Of a DNA stretch of 64,000 nucleotides, positions 50,824 through 63,600 are shown one piece after another. The DNA lies in contig NC_031769.1 of the NCBI RefSeq assembly GCF_001522545.3, positions 128,363,613 to 128,427,612 of the forward strand, written 5' to 3'. Each line of letters opens with the position of its first letter. The stretch's first letter is position 1. A program made the translations under genes and the position numbers. Origin of the DNA: Parus major. Taxonomy: Eukaryota; Chordata; Aves; Passeriformes; Paridae. The notes below the pieces were generated by a model that saw nothing but the letters and a program-made list of their open reading frames with translations, had not been told where the DNA came from and did no database searches.

Positions 50824-51111
50824 GAATAGAGGCAACAGCCTTTTGCATGGCATTAGGAAGAATGTTGCCAGCAGGTTGAAGAACTTGATTCTTCCTCTCT
50901 GTTCAGCACTGGTGAGACACACTTAGATGCTCTGCTCACTTCTTTACATCTGGACTCCCCAGTACAAGAGAGACATGGACATATGGGAGCAAGTTTGCTA
51001 AGGTATTTAAGGAGCTCCTCATGTGTCATATGAATGGCTGAGAGAGCTGGGACTGTTTACTGCGGAGAAAGGAAAACTTGGTGGTAATCTCACAAAACTG
51101 ATGGACACAGC

Positions 51112-51771
51112 AGAGCTTTTCCTTATTGCTTAAGTTTGCTGATCTGGTAGAACATTGCACCATTTGGAACAAGCCTACTCTCTATCATGGGTAGACTTCC
51201 TCAGCTGCAGAGATACTGGTTTCTGAAAAGAAGTCCTTTGGTCATGGAGGATGCCACGTGTATCTTGTCTGTAAGTGTTTCTTGATATGTATGTTGAGAC
51301 ACTAACTCTAAGAATACAGCACAAGATATGGCAATGCAGAATATAGAGAAAACCTGTTAATTGCCATTTGTAGTTCTGGTTTCCTCCTTTTAGAAGAATG
51401 AAAAAAACAAACTTCAGCAGCCATATCCAACTGTATTATTTTTACTCTCTAAATAAGATGTCTTCAAAAACTAGATATTTTATGTTGTTGCATAAAATTG
51501 CTGAAATTGTATAGAAATCTTCATTGTGGATCATAAGTTATTTTAAAAACTCCAAGCTGTTTTCATCTCACATGGCCTGTTTAAGCTACGGGGCAAGTTG
51601 TTACGTGAATAAATGTATTTCCCTCCTCTGAAAATGTAATAATAAGTGCTGTGTTACTGTTATAAAATACAAGTTGATCAAACAGAGACTATTATTCTGA
51701 CAATGGTGTGCACAAGAGTATCATTGTACATTGAATTTCAGTGTGTAATATGGTATAACAGTTATATGGCA
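51112..51771. other. Unidentified segment interrupting CR1
   Basis: About 660 bp that do not read as CR1 although the flanks do, and in the right order. The left flank stops at 'aatctcacaaaact' and the right flank resumes at about 51779 with 'gggcacggactgaaatactg'. Roughly 80 bp of normal CR1 between those points are missing. The segment is AT-rich, has several plus-strand AATAA-like motifs (such as 51608-51613, 'aataaa') and no clear TG...CA ends or flanking duplication that I can see. It may be another insertion, an insertion with deletion of the target, or the join of two CR1 copies. Confidence 0.55.
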
Positions 51772-52018
51772 ATATGTAGTGGGCACGGACTGAAATACTG
51801 TAATTTAAACATAAGACAGGCATTTATTAGCTGTGAGGATGTTTGAACACTGGCACAGGTTGTCCAAAGTGTTTATGGAGTCTGTCCTTGGAGATACTGA
51901 AAACAAAAGTGAACTCAGCCATGAGCAACCTGCTATAGCTGCTCCTGCTTTGAACACAAATTTGGACTGAATAACCTCCAGAGGTTCCTTTGAACATCAG
52001 TAATTTTGTGATTCTGTG
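51772..52018 (+). mobile_element. Large CR1 LINE, 3' end
   Basis: The final CR1 segment: 'gggcacggactgaaatactg', 'ttgaacactggcacaggttg', 'gagtctgtccttggagatac', 'tgagcaacctgctatagctg' and 'ataacctccagaggttcctt', ending with the CR1 tail 'ttttgtgattctgtgaa'. This completes the 3' untranslated region of the element that starts at 49215. Confidence 0.9.
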
Positions 52019-55000
52019 AAATGCTGTGATTAGATTACACAATGTCTGAAAGAAGTTGCTTGAAAACCTTTGTGCTCCAGCTACCCAGAGCCAGCAGTGA
52101 ACCAAGACTCTGCTGAGAAAGTCTTCAAGACTCTTTGAAACTGAGAAACCTCAAAGAGTTTCTGAGTTGCTGTGGTTGGGAATGCCAAGATGAGACCCAG
52201 GCACGTGTGCTGCCTTGGCTGCAGCAGTAAGGGACATAGGACACAGTCCAAAGGTGAACCACAGCTAGGCCCAGTGAGTGATTGAGGGTGAGCGACCTGG
52301 AGAAATAAAAGAACCAGGTCTGTGGATACATGTAGCAGGGTGCAGGGGCACCTACAGAGTTCAATTGCATCCTATTGCTCCAAATGTCCCTTCTGGACTG
52401 CCACGATCATCTGTGCCATTCAGCATGGCATTATTTGGCTGAGGGTGAGAAAAGAACATCAGGGTGAAAACAGTTCAGCTTCCATTCCTAGAAGTTCTCA
52501 ACTGCCTCAGACTGTATAAAGCCCTGAACAACCTATCCTGACCTCAGTTTACCCTTATTTGAGCAAAATGTTAGTCTAGAGACCCCTGCATTACCTTGAG
52601 TCCTGCAAGCAGGTCACACTCACATTTCCCTGAGATGCTGGACGAATTGCCGAGCTACCCAGTTCTGCCCAGCAGGGTCCCCAGCCGATCCCCTGAAAAG
52701 CCAGCAGTGTGCTCAAGCCATGACACTGGCACTCAGCTCTCAGGTTTTCCTCTGGGCTTTGGGGCATGCTGGCAGTGGCAGGGACATTTACCCTGTGGGG
52801 AGCCAGGCTGAAGGTTAAAGCACTAAGCACTTCTTGCTTTTCAGGGACACTGTTCAGACCAAACTGGTAATGACCTGCTGGATCTGTATGGCTCACCAAA
52901 GGGTGGTGTGGATGTGAACCCCTCCAGACCAGGTCTGAGGGTGGTGCTGCTCAGCAGGACTGACCCAAAGAATGTTTTACCGAGGTGTTGGTTTCCTGCT
53001 GGCTTGTCTTGGGCCCGTGAAGTGGGTCCTGCTGACCTGCTCTTACTCACAAAGGACTTTCTCTGATTATTTTTTGTCTGGGAAAGTTACTTCTACTGTC
53101 TCAGTTTATTTATTTATATCTGCCAAATGAGCATTTCACTTTCAGTTCTGGTCAGAAGTCAGAAAGGAAGTGTCTTATATTTTCCCACCAAAAATCTTGA
53201 GCTGCATTCCATGGTGGATGACAGAAGACAGATTTTTAAAGATTTAACACATTTTAAATTAGTTAAATTAATGTTATTATGTCATTCTTTCTCACTCCAC
53301 TGCCTGCTCTGTTCTTTTACACAAGCAGATAGTGTTTTGTGTTCAGAACAAGCAATAATAAAAGGTTATATTGATATTATCACCATCCTTCTTCCTAGGA
53401 CTCTACCAGGACTCAGAGTTTCTGTATTTTTCCCTCATTCAAAGTTCTTCCTTAAACCCTTAACTTTCCTTCCTTAAAACTTACACTTTCAAGACTTTTG
53501 TGTGAACAACATCAAGTCTTAAAGATCCTGAAGTAACTAGTTTCATTTACAGATGGTTGTGTGTGTCTGTAACAAGATCTTCTAAAATTGGTTTGAGATA
53601 CCAGACAAAAAAGTTCCTCGCTAATAGCTGGTCTTACACAGCAGAGGTTTCTTTTGAAGTATCAAGCATGGATACATGATCCTATTTAATGGCAGCACTT
53701 CAAATTGCAGGCTGGTTAATTCTATGTGAATTCTTCTCATCTGTTTCATATTTCTCGTACATATTACTGTAAAACAAGCTGTACCCATTTCTGTCAGTGA
53801 AACCACTGTCCTAACCTACCATTTTTCTTAGAATCTGATAATAATGGTTGACTTTACCTCATGAGAAAAACCTACAGGCAAACATGTCACACATAGCACA
53901 GTTTGACTAAGAACAGATACATGCCACTGGTCATAAAGGGTAAACACTTAAGACATTTAACCCAGCTGAGCAGTACTAAATGGAAGGCAGTGGTCATCTG
54001 GCTTTTGAATCACCTAATTGACATGTCAGAAAATAACCATTTTATTGACAGAAGGTGATTGCAGAGAAAAGTAATTTTTCATTTAAATAGCCAGATACTT
54101 CCCTTCCTCCTTCCCTTTGTATTTGCAGTGCAGGGGAACATTTTGTTAAGAAAGCAAAACCACCAAAACCAGACCCTTTGTTGCACTATTTTTGCCTGAA
54201 CAGCTACCTTCTGATAATGATTTTCCTGACTGCAATCATCTGTAGAGGATTCCAGCGTGGAATATTTTCTAAATTATGTTTGCTCTCAACTTTTCTAAAT
54301 TTGCATGCCTTTTGAGCTATGTTAGGATTCAACTATCCCTGAGAAACCCCTCAAATTGCATGCAATGCAGTGGTAATTCTTGGGCAGTGAAATCACCCAG
54401 TCTTACCCCAGGGTAATTTCTCTGAAGTTGCCCTTCCAGCTTTTCTCTGGTACCAGCCGGTGATAGATAATGGGGAGAAGATGGTTTCAAAATAATCTTG
54501 TGATTCTTATCCCAGTCCCCAAAACAGTTTCAAGAATATTCCAGTGCAGGGCTGTGAGTTTTTGTTTGGGCTGTATGCAGCACATTTTCCTTCCTTAGTT
54601 CTCCTCAGCCATAGTGACACCCTGCTGTTGGTATAGAAGGTAAAAGATAAATCAGCTGAGGGCTGCTCTCAGCCCTGGCAGGGTATCCTGCAAGGACAGA
54701 CTGCCAGTGCTGGGCACATGTACCCACATGGACAACTCTCCCTGTGCCAAAAAGCCACTTGACTTGATCTTGAGCTGGGTTACCATGAGGGCAGGTAAGG
54801 ATGACTGCAAAGGGGCAAAAGCTGTCACCATGGTTTTGCAGTGTTTGTCTCAAGACCCAGATCACAGCATCCCAGACACCTAGCCCCATATCTGCTTAAA
54901 CGAGAAAGACAACCCACCAGTGACCATTAGGGCTGTTTTGTCTTGTCTGAGACAGCTCTGGTCTGCCATGTCACTGCCTCCCCCATCACCAGGGGCATCA

Positions 55001-58000
55001 CAGGGCTGCACTGAGTCTTGCCAGTCTTGCCAGATGCTTTCCCTGTTGCTTGTCCCACCACCACAGGCTTCCCTGCAGACACATACACCATACAGGATAC
55101 CTCCACCTGTGCTGGTGACAAGTATCCTTTGGAGGAGACCTAGACCCAGGGTAAGCCAAAAAATTTTTTTGTCCCAGAGATTTCAGTGGCTCTGCCCAGG
55201 GAAGGCACAAAGAGCAGCAGCCACCATGGAAGTGGGCTGAAGGTGAGGACAAGAAATGAGGGTGATCACAGAGAGGAACGTGTCACCTTTGTCCTGGTGG
55301 AAGGTAGCTGGAGATGCTGGGGCAGGGCAGCCCTCTACAGCCCAGGATCTAATGCTGTCTGGCTGCAGTCCCCTGTACAGCCCCTCTTCCCCACAACAAC
55401 ACAGCTCCAGCTGTTTACAAAACCTTTTTTTTTTTTTTTTTTATGAGGCACTGAGATATAAATCAATACAGTCTGGAAGGGCACTGGGAGTGCTGTCAAC
55501 CTGGAGACTCATTCTCTGTGGAGATAAAGCACTGCTTCCCCATATTCTAATGGGAATTTTGCAGATATTTACCTCACTAGATTATTTCCTGAGCAATACT
55601 GTTAAGAGTTTCTGTTGATGAGGACAGGCAAACTATTTTATCCTTCATGCCTAGTTATGATGGCCTAACACAAAACCTCTACTTTTGGAAGAAGAAATGA
55701 AGATCAGCTTAAACGCTTTGCCTTCCCATACAGAAAACCCATAATTTGTGTTCTGTCCAGACTGGGCTCATGGCATTCATAAGATTTCTTTCCCTTGAAG
55801 CTGCTAAAAGATTAAATTAACTTTTTTTAAAATTTTATATTAATGCACAAAGAAAAGAAAATAATTGGAGCCTGCTTATGTTTATAAAGCCCTAACACAT
55901 CTTTAAACTCTATGGGAAAATATTTCACTACATGAAATGTGAAGTTTTTACATGTCTGCTGCGGGACCACTGGTCCCACACACTTTGATTTGACCATGAG
56001 GAGGAGTTGTTAGAACTGTCACCATTCTCCCTGCTTCTTACAAGGCCTGTTTTATAATGTGTTGACTCAAAAAAGCCCTTAAATATGTGCTCAGTGGGAA
56101 TCAACTGAGACAGTAGCCATGCTGGCTCAGCACAGCAACTTATTTTTAGCATCTGAGTATTGAGCATGAGATTTATTTTCAGAAGAAATATCCAATAATA
56201 GAGATGGCTGTTGTTTTTCTATTCCTTTCAAATTCATCTAGAAAAAGCAGAAATGTGATGAGTGTCTGAGCCAATTTCTATTTTAAGAGCCACTTTAGGA
56301 GGTTTTTCAGCTAGACAAAATAAGAGGTTCAAGACAGTGACAAAAGGGAATGGACAGAAAAATCATTGCCAAAGTAAAGTGTTACAAATATTAATTAGAG
56401 GAAAGACCCTTTAAAATACTATCCTACTACTCGTTACTAATATTCATTGTTATGAATACAACACAGTTCTGCTGGGTCATTTACTCATGAAAATATCTGG
56501 ATGATCACACTACCCTGGAGAGCTTTGAGTTCTACATGCTCTCAGGGTTTCCTCTGGAAGCAATGTGTTTTCAGAACTGGATGGGGAGCTAGACCATTCA
56601 TCCTCTTTCCACACAACCATAATTCTTCTCCAAAATATGTTATATCCACTCATAAGGAGAAACTTAAGCAACAGGTATGTTGGACTGTCACCATAGTTAT
56701 GTGTGTCATGGAACAGGATCTCTCCTCAGGGCGCTTCCTATGCAAATAGACATGTGAACAAGCCCGGGGGGCTATAATGAGAGCTCTCAGAACAAAGATA
56801 AGTTGATTATGTGTTCCAGATTTGAAACCCCCAATGACATCACGCCCCCACTTCCCAAGATCATTTGGCGTAACATCTGTGTGTAATGCTAGTGCGGTCT
56901 TGATAGTTACTGCAGCAAAATCTCAAGTAACATCTGTGGCCTCATTAAGAACCAGGCCTGTTTGCCTTCCTTTAAAAACTACTTTTGGCTTGTGTCACCC
57001 GCTGATTTGTGACTTGTGTCTGTATTTGCTCTGTTCCCAGTGATTTCAGTAAATTGAAAAGTGTTCAAAATCCCTGAGCCCTGTAGATTCCTGTCACATC
57101 TCTGATCTCTTCTCACCTGTGCAAAACTAGAAAGAAATGCTTACTGACTCAAATCCAAAAGTGTGTGATTTCTATAGTTGTTCTAAAATATCCCTGCTTG
57201 CATTTCAGTCCTGTACGTGTCAGGGGAAAAGTGCCTGGGCAGTGTTTCCCTGGAACTAATTATGCCAAATTCACAGAAGCATCTGGGGATCTAATTCCCA
57301 TTGATTTCCTGGGATGTCTAAAGCTCTCTGTGAATGTAGGTCTCTCAATCTAAGGAAGAAAATATATCCTCATATTACCAGTCCTGGGAGAGATGTCCAG
57401 CAGGAACCATAGGTTTTGCTTGTTCATGAACTGGCAAGCATCAAGGCATCTCATTTGGTTTCACTCATTATTTTAAAATAAATCATGATTTTCTCTAAAA
57501 GCAGCCTCCATTCAAAAAGTTCTTGTGTCCAAACAGCAAAATGGCTCATCTTTACCTGGCCTACTATTAAATATTTCCACTGCATTTCAGGAGACAGAGG
57601 TAAAGGATTATGAGCAATGTCATGGACTGTTCTCTCTCTTTCCACCTTTGCCATCCTACCACAGTCATCACACATCTCCAGCTCCCTCCTTGATGTCATG
57701 TCCTACACACCAGACAAACAGAATATGAAAACTCAAGTTTGTTATTAATTTTACAGAATCTTCCCTCCCCCTCCCTTCTCTTTTTCCACCTGAGGACTGA
57801 CTGTTGGAGTTCCCAGTGTCATCCATGCTTGGGGATCTGGAATAGAAATAAATAAAGGTTGATTTATAATAAAGGGTCTCCAGGGTGCCCAGCAACAGCC
57901 CCCTGAATCCCACCAGAAAAAAAAAAACCAACTTAAATACCTGTGCCTATGCAGGCTTCCGAAATGCCAGAGTTAGACTTAATGACTTCTCAAATACTGA

Positions 58001-60586
58001 ATTCAGTGTCCAGCTAGGACAAAGTTTGTATCTGATGTTGTATGGCATAGCAGATAGTGTGTTAGTACATGCCACACACTTTTGGGAACAGACTCCTTAT
58101 CTGAAGCATTATCATGTAAGGAGAAGAAAATACTTTTTATCAGAAGAATCAAATAATCTAAAACCAGGCATGTTTTCACCTACCTTCATGTTTATGCACT
58201 TCTATTACCCACTGACCACTTCCTGGCGGTTTATTTTAATCTCTCAGAGTGCTTAAAAGTACACCTCACACACACACACCGCTGTACAGGGTCACAGGCA
58301 GCCAAACTCCCTGGAAGGCAGGTGAGGATGTTAGCCCCCCTGCAAATATGGGATACAGGACCCAGGTGAGAGATGAAGAAGCAGTGGAGATGAGTCCTCC
58401 ATGTAGCCCTGGAGTCAGCCAGAGGGAAACCATGGCAGTGCTTGGGGAAGGGAGACAGTCAAGCAGACAATCAATCAAGCACCCTCCATCTGCTTCTTCC
58501 TTTCCACTCTCCCCCAAGGAAATCTGAGCCTGTAACATGGGCTTGGCATGAAACCTGGGCCTGATTTTCAGGATGTTATTGCATAACACAGCCTTGATAA
58601 TTCACTCAAATCAAGCAAGGTGGTAATTTAGACATGTTAGGAATTATCTATGATGCAAGCAGGGAAAAACTTTCAATAACTACACACTGTGTTGTACATC
58701 CGTATACACAGATCAGTGTTGAGAGCTCCCAAAGAGGAGCAGCCTTGAAAAGAAAGGCAGGTCTGCAAAACACTGCATACATGACATAAAGAAAATTGGC
58801 ATACTCTCTTAAACAGATAGTCCACCTCCACTATAGCTGGTCATATGAAATCTGGGAACCAAGTGGCAGGCATGGTAGAACTATATTGGCAAATTTAGTC
58901 TTGTTGGTGAAAAACATTCACCAAAGATAGAACACAGTGTCAGAGGTAAAATGAAATTATTTAGAAGTAAGCTATTTCAAATCCCATTGTGAGGAACACC
59001 ACAAACACTGCATTATTACTGTTCCACCCCAGGTAATTGCAGTGAACATTGGCAGCATATCAACAGCAGATTTGTCACTTCTCTCCTAGCTCAGCATTAG
59101 TTCTGAGAGTCAGAATAACTTTTTTTGGAGGGGCTGGTGGTTTGTTAAATGTGGGAGGAGAAGAGTTGCTCTGGCATGGAGCTTGCACTGGGATCCTCCC
59201 CAAGTAGCACAGCAGTGGGCATTTGCATGACAAGCCCTTGGCAGCTGCAGCCAAGGCCTCTAAGGATGGATCCATTCGAGGTTTGATTTAACAAAAAATG
59301 CCCAACACATTAATTCAACTTTCAACATACCTGCCCTAAGCCTGTCACATCAGGCTTTATAATCAGCTTTGTTAGCTGGGTGGGAGAAGCACAGGCTGGG
59401 GAGGGCAGCAGGACTGGACAAGAAGCCAAATTAAGCAAAAATCAGAAGGAGCTTTGTCATTTCTACTTAAAATCCCATCAGACAATTTTTTCTCACTTTT
59501 TGTGAAGCTACTGCAAAATTCTCGCTCTGTAGTGAGATATGAACTCTACCAGGTTGGTGAGTGTGCTGGCAGAGAGATGCAACCAGCCAGTTTTTCATTT
59601 TTGAGCAACTACTAATTTCTAAAAATGTCCATTTGAAGCATGTAATAAGCACGTAGAAAGGAGTTCTTTCCAGGCCCGTGGAAATGTTTATACTCCCTCT
59701 TCTGCCTAAAATAAAAATTATGGGGCAAGGTCCTGGCTGGTGAAGCTCAGTGTGACTCCTTTGAATTTCTTGGCATTTTTCCACCTTCTGCCAGCTGAGA
59801 ACCTGGACATCCTTAGCTGTTCTGCAAAGCTGGCAGAGAAATGAAGAGAAAGAGTATCATTCCCAGCTATCAAATGCAAACATTTCTCCACTCTTCTCAC
59901 TAAAAAGCAAGCTGCCTTAAAAAGATGAAGAAGAAGCTGTTTCTTACAGCCTCAGCTTGCAAAAAAGGAGCATGTGACCACAACAGCTCAAATAGGAAAA
60001 TTCCGTTCCCAGCACTGGTCCTGATAATGCAATTAATAAAGAAATAAGTCTGGAGTATATGGTCAGTCAGATTAGAGTTTTAGCAAAAGAGATCAGAATT
60101 ATAAAATTCCTGAAATTTCCAGTAACTACATATTTGTTTATGAACATGGATCTGGTTGTGTAGAATTTAGAAAAATAAATATCTAGCATTTACAGTAGTT
60201 AGACCCCAAAATGTTTAGATTTATACATTTCCAGTGAATACAGAGTTCCTATTAAATAATATATTTCTTCACCTCTGGAAGAGATGAAAACTAAAATTCT
60301 ATGGTTATGTCATATACAGAGATATAAGCAAACATGCACAGGTGTGATTTTCACACATCATCTTCCTAAGATATTTCATATATTGTATAAAGTTACACAC
60401 TAACTATACATAAAAGGAGCATAATGCTGCAAAACCAGTAAATTAAAGGTTAAAAAATGTTGGGACTAAGGACACCACTCTAGAAAAAAAGAAATTTAAA
60501 AAAATTTCCCAGTACAAAAAAGAAAGTAAATATTTCAGATATTCATCCCAGTTTGGAATAAAAATATGAAACAAAAAACTACAATG
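52019..60586. other. Unique sequence, no gene seen
   Basis: Over 8.5 kb with no named repeat or gene. It contains an 18-base T run at 55425-55442, an A run near 57917, a (CA)7 run at about 58267-58279, and GC-richer patches at 52600-53050, 54640-55420 and 58300-58520 with many chance frames on both strands. At 56740-56747 there is ATGCAAAT (octamer-like) and at 56835-56842 TGACATCA (CRE/AP-1-like); both are short enough to occur by chance. Confidence 0.5.
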
Positions 60587-60656
60587 AGGAGAGGAGAGGA
60601 GAGGGAGAGGGAGAGGGAGAGGGAGAGGGAGAGGGAGAGGGAGAGGGAGAGAGGAA
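60587..60656 (+). repeat. (GAGGA)n/(GAGGGA)n purine microsatellite, G-quadruplex motif
   Basis: About 70 bases of pure G and A on the plus strand. First come about three GAGGA units (60587-60600), then about eight GAGGGA units (60601-60650). GGG runs are spaced by exactly AGA, so the plus strand meets the G3N3 quadruplex pattern several times over. The tract is also a mirror-symmetric purine run, the type that can form intramolecular triplex DNA. The minus strand encodes a run of Pro-Ser in a 61-codon frame, which is a by-product of the repeat and not a gene. Confidence 0.95.
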
Positions 60657-63600
60657 AGAAAACCACCCCCAAAAAATTACTATCACTGGGCTTTTCTGCA
60701 GGTTGAGAATTGTGGCTTTTTCATCAACTTTTGCTAAAGATTTCATTTGCCAATAGGAGAGCAAGGTCTACAGAAAGAGGTGCTCTAGTGAGTAGGAGAC
60801 ATTTTATCATTATCCATTCTGTCTCCTCAGCATGGGTCTGCTCCAACCTCTGCTTCACTTCCATGCACAGGATTAATTCTGTCCAGCTGCTCTTTCCCAC
60901 TCTCCAAAACCTTTACATTCTTTACTTCCTGTCTTGCACCTTAGCTGGGAGTCACTGGGAGCACAAGAGAGATGCCCTCTGCTTTCCAGGCTGTGCCTGG
61001 GGCACCAGGACCAGAGGAGGAAATCTCATGAAAAACCCTGCTCTGTCCCTCCCTGCTCAAGCTGGGCTATGCTCAGGGCAGGCAGTATACTTGGGATAAG
61101 AGCTACCAGACTTTAGGTAAAACATACAGATGTGGCAGATTGACTTTTTTTCCACAGCTTCATCAAATTTGACCACCTTTTCATGGGAACAGGAAAAGGC
61201 ATATTCTGAGCCCTTGAGTAATTTGAAGACACAAGGGCCAAATGCAACGGTGCTAGAATTCATCAGGAGAGTTTATTTCTTACTCTCTTACTGATAGAAA
61301 TTCCCAGACTACTTAATTTGATTATTTGCCCAGCTAATTCAACATGGCATGAGAATTTCATTTCAGCCCAAATATTTAGGTTCAGTTATGTGTGTGGAAG
61401 ATCAACTTATATGGGAAACCTCTAAGTGGAAATTGCACTTACCAGCTCTTTCTAAGAAAGCCTGAAAAACATCCCCCACTGCTGCCTGATGGAAAGAGAA
61501 GAAGGAAAAATCTTGAGAGAATATGTGATGAACTGTATAATAATTGGAAAGGACAGTAACAATACCTGACAATAACAACAATGCCTTAAGATTGTAGGAG
61601 GGTCCTAGACTCTGCATGAAGCAGACACCTGGCCATGCTCTTGTGTGAGTGCTCCTGAGTGACTCCTTCTGCTGCATCCATCAGTCTTCAGCCAAGACCT
61701 AGAGCTCTGCTTCCTCCTCCCCATCCAGGGATTCAGCAGCATGCCCCACACAGTCCCTACCTCTCCACACCACCCACCAAACCCACGTCCCTCCTCTGGA
61801 CAGCAGAAGAGATGCTGCAAATTAGGAGGCAAAACAGCTGAGTATTAAAAAGATTTTCTTCTCTCAGTCACATCATCTCAGTGCAGTGGAGAGCCTGCAG
61901 GACAGTATCTGAATTACTGCAACAAGGAGGTGACATCTTGCCCCAAGGGTTGTAGACTAATGGTGGTGATGGGATCGGTGTCCCAGCTACATAATATAAC
62001 ACAGGTGATTGAGAGAAGAGGGGTCATTATGCTTCCCAGGCATAACAAGCAGACTCATCCTCTGGCAGCAGTAGGGTGAGAGCAGTGTGACAGGAATACA
62101 GCAGGGACTGGCCATCTCAGGAACCAGTCATCTCAGAGGAGCCACCTTGATGGACATCCCCGCCTGAACAGTGCAACTGAAAAGGCCAAGAAGGGCTGGA
62201 TCAGAAACAACAGCTGAAAAGCACAGGATTTAACTACTGGTTTCTGCAGGAAGGGGGAAGAGGATGACTGTGGTTATGGCTTGATAGTCTTGTAACAGCC
62301 TGCTGCTTTCTCAAATAACACGGAGTATGCTCCGTCAAGCAGGAGCCACCAAGCACCTGCTTCCCCTGTGCCTGCATCGGGGGGCTTGGCCAAACATAAA
62401 CAGGCAGGTGAAGAGGTTGAGATGATGAAAGACAATAGACCATTACCAGGGACTTAATGGTGTTGTAAAGGAGATAAATGTCTTTGAAGTAACACCCTTA
62501 AAACATGTGACCTCTGGGCTGACCTTTCCTTTCAGATTATGGTATGCAGATTGTTTTATACTGGCTAGTGCAAACAAAGCAAGCAGAGCTAGCATCTCAG
62601 CCCCTGAGATGGGAAAGTACTTGGACATCATATCCATTTAGACAGCCTGTTGTTTACTTCAGCTTGCCAAAAGTAAAACTCTGCCACAATTACTGCCTTT
62701 CAAGACACATATCTCACACTCCAAATAAAGCAAGTGTATTATTTTCACCAGAATTTCATTAATAAGACTGAATCCTGAAGACAGAGAGCCAAACCCAAAC
62801 CATCCCTCCAGCTATCTTAGGCTCCCTCTATTCTAGAAAAGCACTTGATTGATTGTATGTCACTGGGGCAGGGAAGTCTGGAGGACTGAAGAGAACCTGA
62901 AGGGATGACCACTGGAAAGAGCAGAGATGCTAGAAGCAGAAAATAAGCAGAACTTGCCCAATCCTCTTTTTCCATCTGGGAGCATGCCAGCATGAATTAG
63001 CAGGTTTTTTCCTATGTATAATCACAGCACTGATTTATGTGATTAAGACTGCAAGTTCTTCTAGTCACCAGCAGCTTTTGTGCTCTGTGCTTGCATGGTG
63101 CTTGGTATAACAATGCTTCAAGCCACAGCTGGTGCCAAACACATAATAAATAAGGGAAAGAGAAAAGCTGCAAATGTTATTCGAAAGGTTGCACACAGTC
63201 TTTGCTCCTCTATACACTTTGAGAAAAAAACAGAAAACTGGAGTTTTTCTGAATCCAGATGCAGGGAACTATTTCAGGTCTGCAGAGGTGAAGATGGGCA
63301 CTGCTGAGTGACGAAAAGAGAACGAATACTGGCAAGAGAGGTGCCTCATCCCTTTCAGCACCCTTGTAAAACAAATGAGTCAACTTTAAAGAACAAAGTC
63401 TGAAAATCCAAGCCAGCCTAAAGCTGTTTGCTAGGACAGATGGGACACCAAACTCCAAGGAATTGCTGGAGCTTAGAGAACCTGGGCTGATCAGTGCTTC
63501 CCCACACACAGCTGGAGAGGCAGCGCTGGGAACAGGGCCAGGGCAGGAGGTAGAAAGGGGACAATGGTGGGCTGGGCACATGGTGGTGCCCCTTCAGCAG

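Larger units (their letters stand above)
50031..51111 (+). mobile_element. Large CR1 LINE, reverse-transcriptase segment
   Basis: The CR1 resumes after the LTR with 'gaccaaatatcactctctat' and 'aaggtgatggagcaactaat', passes the block 'tatgatgaaatgactggctt', then 'cactagtggtgtaccccggg' and 'gatacgaaactgggaggagt', and reaches 'gctgagagagctgggactg' near 51050. The order is that of the CR1 reverse-transcriptase domain and C-terminus. Several stretches are missing, and the catalytic region is damaged (EDTKLGG in place of the family's ADDTKLGG). An 18-base A run lies at 50806-50823. The copy stops abruptly at about 51111 within 'ggtggtaatctcacaaaact'. Confidence 0.88.

Noticed and set aside
55425..55442. 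T18 run as the poly-A tail of a minus-strand retrocopy
   Set aside because: No AATAAA on the minus strand at the proper distance and no recognisable gene sequence next to it.
60579..60764. Pro-Ser repeat protein on the minus strand
   Set aside because: It is the translation of the (GAGGGA)n microsatellite, not a gene.
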